A stretch of 64,000 nucleotides of DNA from Thiosocius teredinicola (lineage in GTDB: Bacteria > Pseudomonadota > Gammaproteobacteria > Chromatiales > Chromatiaceae): NCBI RefSeq assembly GCF_002009425.1, contig NZ_CP019936.1, forward strand, positions 3,397,297 to 3,461,296, written 5' to 3'. This document shows, piece after piece, positions 20,972-28,831 of the stretch; the stretch's first letter is position 1; each line of letters begins with the position of its first letter. The notes beneath the pieces are model-generated. The model was given only the letters and a program-made list of their open reading frames with translations. It searched no databases and had not been told where the DNA came from. The translations under genes were made by a program, and so were the position numbers.

Positions 20972-21219
20972 CGTTCGTCGGAATAATAGTTATTAAAGCG
21001 CGATAAGACCCCAGGCAGAGCGCAAATTCAACAATTTCCGGCGCGCTAAGGGCCAAGCGCAGCCCACCCTATAGGCGATCGTTTGGCGTCGTACTGCCCG
21101 CGCGTCACGCTTGGCGCTCCAAACGCCGGCCACGGACCGGCGGTATGGGGCGAGCGACGCTACAATGCGACTTCCGCCCTGCGTGGCGGTCAGTGAACTT
21201 CACACGACGGAGCAACGAT
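20972..21219. other. Divergent nnr/queG intergenic region
   Basis: About 250 bases between the nnr start and the small frame before queG. On the plus strand a TACAAT hexamer (21161-21166) could serve as a -10 for the queG side but lacks a good -35. Short AT-rich tracts (AATAATAGTTATTAAAG, 20982-20998) near the nnr start could hold its promoter. No RNA gene was recognised. Confidence 0.35.
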
Positions 21220-21417
21220 ATGCCTCGAGAAGATCGGGCCAAGCGCAGCGGCCTCGCGGGCGTTGATACCGTCATCGTTGGTGAAAGCAGCGATAGCTAC
21301 GACAGGACATCCGGCTCAGTGCGGCATTTATCTGGAACTGTTGTCATCCGCCGCCACATGATCGGCTGCTGCCCACCTATCGCAACGGCAACCGCCGGCG
21401 GCGTATCGGCCCGGTGA
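21220..21417 (+). CDS. Hypothetical 65-residue leader-like ORF before queG
   Basis: ATG preceded by GGAGCAACGAT, a reasonable ribosome-binding site. The frame runs 65 codons and stops four bases before the queG start. The product begins MPREDRAKRSGLAGVDTVIV, has no membrane segment or known domain, and ends in an Arg/Ala-rich segment. Position suggests a translated leader or a gene remnant. Only the start signal and spacing support it, so I rank it low. Confidence 0.25.
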   Translation: MPREDRAKRSGLAGVDTVIVGESSDSYDRTSGSVRHLSGTVVIRRHMIGCCPPIATATAGGVSAR

Positions 21418-21421
21418 AGTT

Positions 21422-22498
21422 ATGACCGAATGCAGCGACATCGATCTGCCGGCGTTGGCGACGCAAATCAAACAGTGGGGCAAGGAACTTGGCTTCCAAC
21501 AGGTCGGCATCACCGACACCCATCTCGATGAGGCGGAAGGTCACCTGCACAGATGGCTGGCGAACGGTTTTCACGGCGACATGGACTACATGCAGCGCCA
21601 CGGCAGCAAGCGAATCCGACCAGCAGAGCTGGTACCGGGAACGATGCGGGTGATTTCTGTACGCATGGATTACCTGCCGAACGAACCCGATCCACGTGCG
21701 ATTCTCGACGACCCGGTGCAAGCATTCATCTCGCGCTATGCACTGGGTCGCGATTACCACAAGGTGTTGCGCAATCGCCTGCAAAAGCTTGCGCACAAGA
21801 TCGAAGCGCACGTCGGCCCCTTCGGTTATCGCGCATTCGTGGACTCCGCGCCGGTTATGGAAAAAGCGCTGGCGGAGAAAGCCGGACTCGGCTGGATCGG
21901 CAAACACAGCAACCTGATCAATCGCGATGCCGGCTCTTGGTTTTTTCTCGGCGAGTTGTATACCGACCTGCCGCTGCCGACAGATGCGGCAGGCGAAGCA
22001 CACTGCGGCACCTGTCAGGCCTGTATCGACGTGTGTCCCACCCAGGCAATCGTGGCGCCGTACCAGGTCGATGCCCGCCGTTGTATTTCGTACCTGACGA
22101 TCGAACTCGACGGCGCGATCCCCCTGGCGCTGCGCCGCGGCATCGGCAATCGAATCTATGGCTGTGACGACTGTCAGCAGGTCTGTCCATGGAATCGCTT
22201 CGCCTCACCTACCGACGAAGGCGATTTTCGCCCGCGCCACGGACTGGATCGTACCGACCTGCTGACATTGTTCGCGTGGGACGAAGCTGCGTTCATGCGC
22301 CATACGGAGGGCTCCGCCATCCGTCGCATCGGGTATCACCGCTGGTCACGCAATATCGCCGTCGCACTCGGCAACGCCGACTTCGACCCGGGAATCGTCA
22401 GCGCGCTCGAACGTCGGTTGGAATACGAAACGCAGCCGATGGTCTGCGAACACCTGCGCTGGGCGCTCGATCAACAGCGGGCAAAACGATCAGCGTGA
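21422..22498 (+). CDS. queG: Epoxyqueuosine reductase
   Basis: 358 residues. Cobalamin-dependent iron-sulfur enzyme that reduces epoxyqueuosine to queuosine in tRNA, the last step of the pathway. The two [4Fe-4S] clusters are visible in CGTCQACIDVCPTQAI (about residues 198-213) and in the second set CDDCQQVCPWN (about 248-258). The N-terminal region carries the DUF1730 segment (MDYMQRHGSKRIRPAEL). Diverges from the nnr block, as in many gammaproteobacteria. Confidence 0.96.
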   Translation: MTECSDIDLPALATQIKQWGKELGFQQVGITDTHLDEAEGHLHRWLANGFHGDMDYMQRHGSKRIRPAELVPGTMRVISVRMDYLPNEPDPRAILDDPVQAFISRYALGRDYHKVLRNRLQKLAHKIEAHVGPFGYRAFVDSAPVMEKALAEKAGLGWIGKHSNLINRDAGSWFFLGELYTDLPLPTDAAGEAHCGTCQACIDVCPTQAIVAPYQVDARRCISYLTIELDGAIPLALRRGIGNRIYGCDDCQQVCPWNRFASPTDEGDFRPRHGLDRTDLLTLFAWDEAAFMRHTEGSAIRRIGYHRWSRNIAVALGNADFDPGIVSALERRLEYETQPMVCEHLRWALDQQRAKRSA

Positions 22499-22538
22499 TT
22501 GCACCTTGTGCTTTCGATCGAACAACACTGCTCGTTGT

Positions 22539-23252
22539 TCAGTGCGAAGTTTCAGGCGACAAGCCGTCCACCATAGTCTGCAGCGCCTCTGGATCACGCA
22601 GATAGATGGTACGACGATTGATTTCGATAAAGCCTTCGCCCTGCAGGCGATGCAGCTCGCGCGAAAAAGTTTCCGCCGAGATGTTCAAGGTGCTGGCGAC
22701 AACCGCCTTGGGGGCCGGCAGGTTCACTTCGAGGTTCGGCGAAGGCGCTGCCGAGGCCTCGCGCAGCAGGTAAGACACGGTGCGCTGCATCGCTGTCTGC
22801 ATACAGCAGGTTTCAAGGTCCTGGATCAGTTCGCGCATCATCACGCTCATGCCGCGCAGCATGGAGTTGGTGAATTCCGGGTCGCTGGCCAACGCCTCGT
22901 TGATGAGTTCACGCGGAAAGTAGCCGAGACGCGCCGGTGACAGGGTTTCGACATACACCGGGCTCGGGATCGCGTTGAACATGATCGCCTCGCCAAAGGT
23001 GTCGCCCGGGCGCAGTACGCGCAGCACACGCTCGTCGCCGTTGCACGACAACATATAAAGCTTCAAGCGGCCGTCAAACACGCCGTACAGGCCATCGATA
23101 TGATCGCCGCGACCGATCACGCGAACCGATCGGGCATGCTCGACGGTCCAACCACCATCGGCCAGCGCCTCGACACGCTCCCGCCCCAGACCGTTGAACA
23201 AGGTAAGGCCTTCCATCATGTCGACGTCGATGGGAACTCCGGTGGAATGCAT
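22539..23252 (-). CDS. Crp/Fnr-family transcriptional regulator
   Basis: 237 residues from MHSTGVPIDV, chosen because TTCAGGAGC precedes it. An N-terminal cyclic-nucleotide-like beta barrel (VIGRGDHIDGLYGVFDGRLKLY, RPGDTFGEAIMF) is joined by a long dimer helix to a winged HTH (VVASTLNISAETFSRELHRLQGEG). The N-terminal cysteine cluster of Fnr is absent, so it is not a canonical oxygen-sensing Fnr; DNR/NnrR- or HcpR-like nitrosative sensing is possible. The recognition helix SAETFSRELHRL retains E..SR, matching TTGA half-sites. Divergent from the octaheme cytochrome; likely its regulator and possibly autoregulated. Confidence 0.88.
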   Translation of the reverse strand: MHSTGVPIDVDMMEGLTLFNGLGRERVEALADGGWTVEHARSVRVIGRGDHIDGLYGVFDGRLKLYMLSCNGDERVLRVLRPGDTFGEAIMFNAIPSPVYVETLSPARLGYFPRELINEALASDPEFTNSMLRGMSVMMRELIQDLETCCMQTAMQRTVSYLLREASAAPSPNLEVNLPAPKAVVASTLNISAETFSRELHRLQGEGFIEINRRTIYLRDPEALQTMVDGLSPETSH

Positions 23253-23310
23253 TGATGCTCCTGAAGATTCGAAGCGACGGGCCTCCTGCTCCCCGCTCGC
23301 TACCTGCCTA

Positions 23311-23324
23311 TTGAGAATTATCAA
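23311..23324. promoter_or_regulatory. Putative Crp/Fnr-type operator 1 (TTGA-N6-TCAA)
   Basis: TTGAGAATTATCAA matches TTGAT-N4-ATCAA with one mismatch and has the exact TTGA-N6-TCAA spacing. Its centre lies 65 bases upstream of the regulator start, so it is placed to autoregulate that gene. Confidence 0.6.
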
Positions 23325-23377
23325 TAACGCCAAAAAGCGGCACCTTGACTTAAATCCAGTGACACCGCCGACCGTTC

Positions 23378-23391
23378 TTGATGCAGATCAA
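23378..23391. promoter_or_regulatory. Putative Crp/Fnr-type operator 2 (perfect FNR consensus)
   Basis: TTGATGCAGATCAA is a perfect TTGAT-N4-ATCAA match to the FNR/ANR/DNR consensus. It lies midway in the divergent region, about 59 bases from operator 3 and 67 from operator 1 (centre to centre). Confidence 0.7.
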
Positions 23392-23436
23392 TGCTGTGCG
23401 AGATTGCCGGTAATCACCCGCTTCCGAATTCAATTC

Positions 23437-23450
23437 TTGAGGCGCCTCAA
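23437..23450. promoter_or_regulatory. Putative Crp/Fnr-type operator 3 in a perfect palindrome
   Basis: TTGAGGCGCCTCAA lies in a perfect 16-base palindrome (23436-23451). A TATTTT hexamer at 23474-23479 would place a transcription start near 23485, so the operator centre falls at about -41.5, the class II activator position. This supports direct activation of the cytochrome gene. Confidence 0.6.
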
Positions 23451-23455
23451 GGTTT

Positions 23456-23479
23456 ACCCACAAGAGAAGTGGGTATTTT
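23456..23479 (+). promoter_or_regulatory. Hairpin and -10 element upstream of the octaheme gene
   Basis: ACCCAC pairs with GTGGGT around a seven-base loop (23456-23474), followed by TATTTT (23474-23479). The hexamer reads best as a -10 positioned 23 bases past operator 3; if the hairpin is transcribed from an upstream start it could instead attenuate. The two readings cannot be separated by eye. Confidence 0.35.
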
Positions 23480-23589
23480 GTCGCCGTACAGCCGAAAGCC
23501 GCGCAGTGTTCGCCTGTAGAAACCAAGAATAAGCGTTCAGGGTAGTCCTACCTGACCCAACCCAGACCCGCATTTTGGAGGAGTCTACG

Positions 23590-25092
23590 ATGAGCCAAGC
23601 GAAGAGCGCGGCTGGCTGCCGCGTCGTCCGTCGTCTGCTGACTTTCACCCTGCTTCTCGCTGCCGGCACCGTGTTTGCCGCGCGTCCGGCTGGTGAAATC
23701 GGCAAGGACTGGGGGGATCCTGCCGGCCAGGAATGTGTCGAATGTCACTGGACCGAGAACCCTGGTCTGACCCAGGAATGGAACAACAGCCAACACGGCC
23801 AATCAGGCGTCAACTGTCTGGATTGCCACAAGGCCGAGAAAGGCGACAAAGACGCCTTCATGCACAAAAAGCAGCTGATCTCGATCATCGTCAGTCCGAA
23901 AGACTGCTCGCGCTGCCACACCACCGAATTCGAGGAAATGGACGGCTCGCACCACTCGCACGCCGGCCGCATCCTCGCATCGCTCGACAACCTGCTGGGT
24001 GAAGTGGTCGGCGGGCCGGCCGCGGTCAACGCCGGCTGTCGGCAATGTCACGGCGCCAAGATCGAGGTCGGTAAAGACGGCAAGCCGATCCCGACGACCT
24101 GGCCGAACACCGGCATCGGTCGTTTGAACCCGGATGGTTCGGAAGGCTCGTGCACCGCCTGTCACGGTCGCCACCGCTTCTCCAAGGCCCAGGCCCGTAC
24201 GCCGGATACCTGCGGTAAGTGCCATGTCGGCCCCGACCATCCGCAGATCGAGGTCTACAACGAGTCGAAGCACGGCATCATCTACCGCGCCAAGGTCGAC
24301 GAGATGAATCTCGAATCCGACAAGTGGGTTGCCGGTGTCGACTATTCGGCCGCACCGACCTGCGCGACCTGCCACATGAGCCGCGCCGGTGACCAACCGA
24401 AAACCCACAACGTCGGTGACCGCATCTCGTGGACGTTGCGTCCACCGATCTCACAGAAGATCAACTTGGTGCGCCTCGACAACGGCCAGGAAAAAGACAT
24501 TCCGGGCGACAATCCGGAACTGCCGAAGGTCGGTTCTTCGCCGGACTGGGCCGAGGGTGCCAAGGTGGTCGAGGTGCTGACCTGGAAAGACCGTCGCGAA
24601 AAGATGGCCGAGGTCTGTGCCGCGTGCCACAGCGAAGGCGTGATCGAAGGTCACTACAAGCAGTTCGATGATGTGGTCGACCTGTACAACGACAAGTTCG
24701 CCAAGCCGATCGCGGCCGTCATGACCGAGTTGAAAGAGAACGGCTATATCTCGAAGAGCCCATTCGACGAGCAGATCGAATGGACCTGGTGGGAGATCTG
24801 GCACCACGAAGGTCGGCGGGCACGTCACGGCGCCTCGATGAACGGCCCGGACTACACCTGGTGGCACGGCCTGTACGAAGTGGCCAAGCACACCTACTTC
24901 AAGTGGATTCCGGAACTCAAAGAGGTCGTGCACAAGAAAGACGGCAACGAGAAGTTTGCCGACGAGATGCTCGCCAAGTACTTCAAGCCGATCGATGGTC
25001 ACTCATGGTACTTCGACGGTATGAGCAAGGATCAGATCGACAAAGTTCGTAAGGGATTCGAAGAGCGCTACGGCAAGGGCAGCCTGAAGTAG
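23590..25092 (+). CDS. Octaheme c-type cytochrome, hydroxylamine oxidoreductase family
   Basis: 500 residues from MSQAKSAAGC, behind a strong GGAGGAG. A signal peptide (about 1-31) directs it to the periplasm. Eight CxxCH haem motifs start at residues 49, 76, 106, 150, 188, 208, 258 and 343. There is no CxxCK, so it is not a TvNiR/NrfA-type active site; number and spacing fit the HAO fold. No C-terminal anchor. HAO-family proteins oxidise hydroxylamine or hydrazine, while members lacking the haem-crosslinking Tyr are thought to reduce nitrite, NO or hydroxylamine. Candidate Tyr residues exist (422, 429, 436) but cannot be assigned by eye. The Fnr-type operators favour a reductive or detoxifying role. 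Confidence 0.9.
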   Translation: MSQAKSAAGCRVVRRLLTFTLLLAAGTVFAARPAGEIGKDWGDPAGQECVECHWTENPGLTQEWNNSQHGQSGVNCLDCHKAEKGDKDAFMHKKQLISIIVSPKDCSRCHTTEFEEMDGSHHSHAGRILASLDNLLGEVVGGPAAVNAGCRQCHGAKIEVGKDGKPIPTTWPNTGIGRLNPDGSEGSCTACHGRHRFSKAQARTPDTCGKCHVGPDHPQIEVYNESKHGIIYRAKVDEMNLESDKWVAGVDYSAAPTCATCHMSRAGDQPKTHNVGDRISWTLRPPISQKINLVRLDNGQEKDIPGDNPELPKVGSSPDWAEGAKVVEVLTWKDRREKMAEVCAACHSEGVIEGHYKQFDDVVDLYNDKFAKPIAAVMTELKENGYISKSPFDEQIEWTWWEIWHHEGRRARHGASMNGPDYTWWHGLYEVAKHTYFKWIPELKEVVHKKDGNEKFADEMLAKYFKPIDGHSWYFDGMSKDQIDKVRKGFEERYGKGSLK

Positions 25093-25105
25093 CCGGGATG
25101 GGTAG

Positions 25106-25140
25106 CGGCGTATCCGGGGAACCGGGTACGCCGTTTTTTT
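25106..25140 (+). terminator. Intrinsic terminator after the octaheme gene
   Basis: CGGCGTA pairs with TACGCCG, with an inner CCGG/CCGG stem, followed by seven T. It lies 13 bases beyond the stop and separates the cytochrome from the TPR gene, whose expression would then need read-through or its own promoter. Confidence 0.8.
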
Positions 25141-25158
25141 ATCTGAGACCGAACAACG

Positions 25159-25623
25159 ATGCGTCACTTTATTGTTTTACTGATCGCCATCCTCACCCTG
25201 ACGTTGAGCTGGGCCAACCTGACGTTCGCAGCCAGTCTGACCGATGGCGAGAATCTCGCGGCACAGGGCGATATCCAGGGTGCACTGACTATCTACCAGG
25301 ATCTGGCGAAACAGCATCCTGACTCGGCGGAAACCTTCTCTCACCTCGGGGGCATGCAGCTGATCAGCCAGCAATACCCGGCCGCCATCAAGAGTTTTCA
25401 ACGCGCCATAACCCTGGGCGACGAAGGCACCGGCACGTTCGTGGGTATGGGCATGGCCTACCTGCATATGGGGCAACACGGACCGGCACGCGCCGCGTTC
25501 GTCGAAGCCAAACAGCGTGGTGTCAGCAACCCGGAAGACATCGATCGCGTGATTGAATGGATCGACAAGCGAGACGGCGGCATGGCCGCTAACCACCCGC
25601 CGATAGGTTCAACTACTCACTGA
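25159..25623 (+). CDS. Secreted TPR-repeat protein
   Basis: 154 residues with a signal peptide (LLIAILTLTLSWANLTFAAS, cleavage near residue 25) and about three tetratricopeptide repeats (residues 29-130; for example GDIQGALTIYQDLAKQHPDS and YPAAIKSFQRAI). Probably a periplasmic protein-interaction scaffold. It follows the octaheme cytochrome on the same strand, so it may assist maturation or partner binding, but a terminator lies between them. Its stop overlaps the convergent EamA gene by seven bases. Confidence 0.75.
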   Translation: MRHFIVLLIAILTLTLSWANLTFAASLTDGENLAAQGDIQGALTIYQDLAKQHPDSAETFSHLGGMQLISQQYPAAIKSFQRAITLGDEGTGTFVGMGMAYLHMGQHGPARAAFVEAKQRGVSNPEDIDRVIEWIDKRDGGMAANHPPIGSTTH

Positions 25624-26528
25624 GCGCCGCCGGGCGGCGCTTTTTCTCTGCGCCAGGTCAGCGCAATTCCTGCGGCCACCAGCGCCGCACCCAGGGCGTG
25701 GTGACTGGTGAAGCGCTCACCGAGGAACATTACCGCCATCAAGGTGCCGAACACCGGCATCAGGTGGATGATGTGCCCGGCCGCATTCGCACCGATGGCC
25801 GCAACGCCCCGGTTCCAGAAGATATAGGCCAGCGCAGACGGAAATGCAGCGACGTAGAGCACCGTCGCGGCGACCGGCAGGTTCCATTGCATCGGCCCGA
25901 GCAGATGGCGCTCGGCAAGATAAAACGGCACCAGCACCAGCCAACCCGCGATCAAGATGAAGCCGAGGAAGGCCATGGGATCGAGTCCCGCCGGCCGCCA
26001 GCGCAGCAGCACGGTGTATGCAGCCCACACCAGCACCGCAGTCAGTATCCACAGGTCGCCGCTGCCCCATTCGCCGCGCAGCCAATCGGTGATATCGCCG
26101 CCAGTGATGATCACGACGACGCCGGACAGCGACAACAGCACCGAGAACAGCTCGAGTGCATGAAACGGCGCGCGAAAGATCAACCAGTTGAGAAACAGTA
26201 TCTGCACCGGCAGGGTCGATTGGATCAGCACGCTGCTGGTGGCGGTCGTCGTCTGCAGCCCCCAATAGACCAGCGTGTTGTAGCCCGACACGCCGAGTAC
26301 GGCGAGTATCAGCATGTGCCAAAAATGCGCCCTGATCAGCGGCCATTGCGCACGCAGCGGACGCCATGCAAAGGGCAATATCAACGCGCAGGCCCCCGCC
26401 CAACGCCAGAACGCCAAGGCGATCGGCGGAATCGATTCGTGCATTGCCCGCGCAAGGACGAAGTTGCCGGCCCAGAACAAGGCACAGCAAGCCAACAACA
26501 CACGGGGATGATCAAAGAGTCGACGCAC
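25617..26528 (-). CDS. EamA/DMT-family inner membrane transporter
   Basis: 303 residues with about ten hydrophobic segments in two EamA repeats (LLACCALFWAGNFVLARAMH at the N-terminus; YVAAFPSALAYIFWNRGV and LMPVFGTLMAVMFLGE in the second repeat). The FxFW/AYIFWNRGV motif is frequent in RhaT/YdcZ-like exporters. Substrate unknown. Distinct in sequence from the EamA protein at the left end. Followed by no obvious terminator; converges with the TPR gene. Confidence 0.88.
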   Translation of the reverse strand: MRRLFDHPRVLLACCALFWAGNFVLARAMHESIPPIALAFWRWAGACALILPFAWRPLRAQWPLIRAHFWHMLILAVLGVSGYNTLVYWGLQTTTATSSVLIQSTLPVQILFLNWLIFRAPFHALELFSVLLSLSGVVVIITGGDITDWLRGEWGSGDLWILTAVLVWAAYTVLLRWRPAGLDPMAFLGFILIAGWLVLVPFYLAERHLLGPMQWNLPVAATVLYVAAFPSALAYIFWNRGVAAIGANAAGHIIHLMPVFGTLMAVMFLGERFTSHHALGAALVAAGIALTWRREKAPPGGAQ

Positions 26529-26596
26529 GAGGTCTGTCAGCGGCTCATTGGATCATCGGGCAACTGACGGCATCGACCGGTCATGGCTATCTGCAA

Positions 26597-27142
26597 TCAA
26601 AACTTCAGAAAGCGTTCCCGGTAGTAACGCAACTCGGCGATCGAATCGCGGATATCGTCCAGCGCGAGATGCGAAGAGTCTTTCGAAAACCCCTTGTACA
26701 CCTCGGGCGCCCACCGCTTGGCCAGCTCCTTAAGGCTGGATACGTCGAGATTTCGGTAATGGAAATACGCCTCGAGCGTGGGCATCAGGCGTGCCATGAA
26801 ACGCCGATCCTGACAGATCGAGTTGCCGCACATCGGTGAAGCACCCTGCCCGACCCATTGCTGCAGAAAGGTCACGGTTTCACTTTCGGCCGCTGCCGTA
26901 CTGATACTGCTGTTACGCACCCGTTCGGTGAGTCCGGACCCACCGTGCTGCTTGGTGTTCCATTCGTCCATGCCATTGAGTATCTCGTCCGGCTGATGGA
27001 TGGCGAACACCGGTCCCTCGGCGAGTTCGTTGAGTTCGGAGTCGGTGACCACCGTGGCGATTTCGATGATCTGATCGTTCTGCGGGTCGAGCCCCGTCAT
27101 TTCGAGGTCGATCCAGATCAGATTGGTATCGGCAACCGGCAT
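26597..27142 (-). CDS. orn: Oligoribonuclease
   Basis: 181 residues, the normal length. DEDDh 3'-5' exonuclease that degrades 2-5-mer RNAs and pGpG, completing c-di-GMP turnover. The catalytic residues are visible: D and E in [10 protein letters not shown] (about 11-20), D in CQDRRFMAR (about 112), and H and D in [10 protein letters not shown] (about 158-163). Separated by about 130 bases from the divergent M48 peptidase gene, a common arrangement near rsgA. Confidence 0.97.
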   Translation of the reverse strand: MPVADTNLIWIDLEMTGLDPQNDQIIEIATVVTDSELNELAEGPVFAIHQPDEILNGMDEWNTKQHGGSGLTERVRNSSISTAAAESETVTFLQQWVGQGASPMCGNSICQDRRFMARLMPTLEAYFHYRNLDVSSLKELAKRWAPEVYKGFSKDSSHLALDDIRDSIAELRYYRERFLKF

Positions 27143-27274
27143 GCTGCTAACTCCTTGGTGAGGGCGTTCAAAATTCTGATTCTAGCGGCTTTGCCCCGCG
27201 GCGCGCACAGCGTTTGTCGCGCTGTGCGTTGGAGCTTCACACCTGCGCCAAAATAGTGGCGTAGAATTCGGTGC

Positions 27275-28522
27275 ATGGAAACATTTACGCTGATTTTTCT
27301 GATCGTCGTCGCCGCCGGCCTCGGGCTGCAGTTGTGGCTAAGCGGACGCCAGGCGGCCTATGTGAGGTCGCATTCGGCAGCAGTCCCCGAGGCGTTCAGC
27401 GGCAAGATATCGCTCGATCAGCACCGCACGGCCGCCGAATACACGCTGGCGCGTCTCGCCATTCAACGCTGGGATCTGCTGCTGACAACCCTGCTGCTGC
27501 TGTTCTGGACACTCGGCGGCGGCCTCGATCTGCTGGATACCGCGCTGTCCGGTCTCGGCCTGTCGTCGCCATGGCATGGCGTGGCGTTGATCCTGGCCAC
27601 GATCTTCATCGGCGCCGCGATCGAACTGCCCTTGTCGATCTGGTCGACCTTCGTCATCGAGGCGCGCTTCGGTTTCAATCGCACCACTCCGGGCGGGTTT
27701 GCCAAGGACAAGCTGTTGGCGATCGTGCTGACGCTGATGCTGGGCATACCGCTGGTCGCCATCATCCTGTGGCTGATGGCACGTGCGGGCAGCTATTGGT
27801 GGTTCTGGGCGTGGGTCGTCTGGATGGGATTCACCCTGTTTATCACCTGGGCCTACCCAGTATGGATAGCCCCGATATTCAATACCTTCAAACCGCTCGA
27901 GGATTCGACCCTGCGCCAACGCTTGGAATCCCTGCTCGCACGCTGCGGTTTCAAGAGCAACGGCATGTTCGTGATGGATGGGTCGCGTCGCTCGGCGCAC
28001 GGCAACGCCTATTTCACCGGCTTCGGCGCCAACAAGCGCATCGTGTTCTTCGATACCTTGCTCGACGGCCTCGACGTGGATGAAATCGAGGCGGTGCTCG
28101 CGCATGAACTGGGGCATTTCAAGCGTCACCACATCACCAAGATGCTGCTGATTTCGTCAGCGCTGTCGTTGGCCGGACTGGGTCTGCTCGGCTGGCTTGC
28201 GCAGCAGCCCTGGTTCTACAGCGGGCTCGGCGTGCAACGCACCTCGCCGGAGATGGCGCTGGTGCTGTTCATGTTCGTGCTACCGGCTTTCACCGTGTTC
28301 GTCGGCCCGCTGATGGCGCGGCTTTCGCGACGCCACGAGTTCGAGGCAGACACCTTCGCCGCGCAGCAGACCGATCCCAGCCATCTGATCAGCGGACTGG
28401 TCAAGATGTACCGCGACAACGCCAGTACGTTGACGCCCGACCCACTGTATTCTGCGTTCTATCACAGTCACCCACCGGCACCCGTGCGCATCGCGCACCT
28501 GTCCTCTAAACTGGCAACCTGA
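27275..28522 (+). CDS. M48-family (Ste24/CAAX protease-like) membrane metalloprotease
   Basis: 415 residues. Several membrane segments (about 2-18, 70-90, 103-125, 150-170, 180-200, 285-310, 325-345). The zinc motif AHELGHFKRHH is at residues about 272-282, with a downstream EFEADTFA glutamate ligand near 363. These enzymes act in membrane-protein quality control; in bacteria the substrate is usually unknown. It heads a plus-strand series running through the mini-cytochrome and rsgA. Confidence 0.93.
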   Translation: METFTLIFLIVVAAGLGLQLWLSGRQAAYVRSHSAAVPEAFSGKISLDQHRTAAEYTLARLAIQRWDLLLTTLLLLFWTLGGGLDLLDTALSGLGLSSPWHGVALILATIFIGAAIELPLSIWSTFVIEARFGFNRTTPGGFAKDKLLAIVLTLMLGIPLVAIILWLMARAGSYWWFWAWVVWMGFTLFITWAYPVWIAPIFNTFKPLEDSTLRQRLESLLARCGFKSNGMFVMDGSRRSAHGNAYFTGFGANKRIVFFDTLLDGLDVDEIEAVLAHELGHFKRHHITKMLLISSALSLAGLGLLGWLAQQPWFYSGLGVQRTSPEMALVLFMFVLPAFTVFVGPLMARLSRRHEFEADTFAAQQTDPSHLISGLVKMYRDNASTLTPDPLYSAFYHSHPPAPVRIAHLSSKLAT

Positions 28523-28545
28523 CCCTATCCTGAGGAGTGATCTGG

Positions 28546-28827
28546 ATGTCTACGATTACCCGTGTTTCGTTGATGATTTCGCTGCTGGCGCTCGCGCTTG
28601 GCGCTCAATCCGCTGAATTCGACGCCAAGGCCTACCACGACAACAAATGTATGGGATGCCACGATACCGGCGTGTACACGCGCGAAGATCGTCGCGTGAC
28701 CTCGATGGCGGCACTCGAAAGCCAGGTGGCGCGCTGCGACGCCAACCTCGGCACCAAACTATTTCCAGACGACCTGTCGCTGCTCGTCGACCACCTGAAC
28801 ACCAGCTACTACAAGTTCGCAAAATAA
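28546..28827 (+). CDS. Small secreted c-type cytochrome
   Basis: 93 residues from MSTITRVSLM behind GAGGAG. Signal peptide to about AQSAEF, then one haem motif CMGCH (about residues 33-37) and a probable axial Met in VTSMAAL. A mini class I cytochrome of about 70 mature residues, likely a periplasmic electron carrier. It lies 23 bases after the M48 gene and 4 before rsgA, so the three are probably co-transcribed, though no functional link is evident. Confidence 0.85.
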   Translation: MSTITRVSLMISLLALALGAQSAEFDAKAYHDNKCMGCHDTGVYTREDRRVTSMAALESQVARCDANLGTKLFPDDLSLLVDHLNTSYYKFAK

Positions 28828-28831
28828 CTCC

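Noticed and set aside
23590-25092. Evidence for nitrification
   Set aside because: HAO-family octaheme cytochromes occur in many non-nitrifiers. No amo, cytochrome c554 or cM552 gene is adjacent, and the Fnr-like operators point to low-oxygen or nitrosative conditions.
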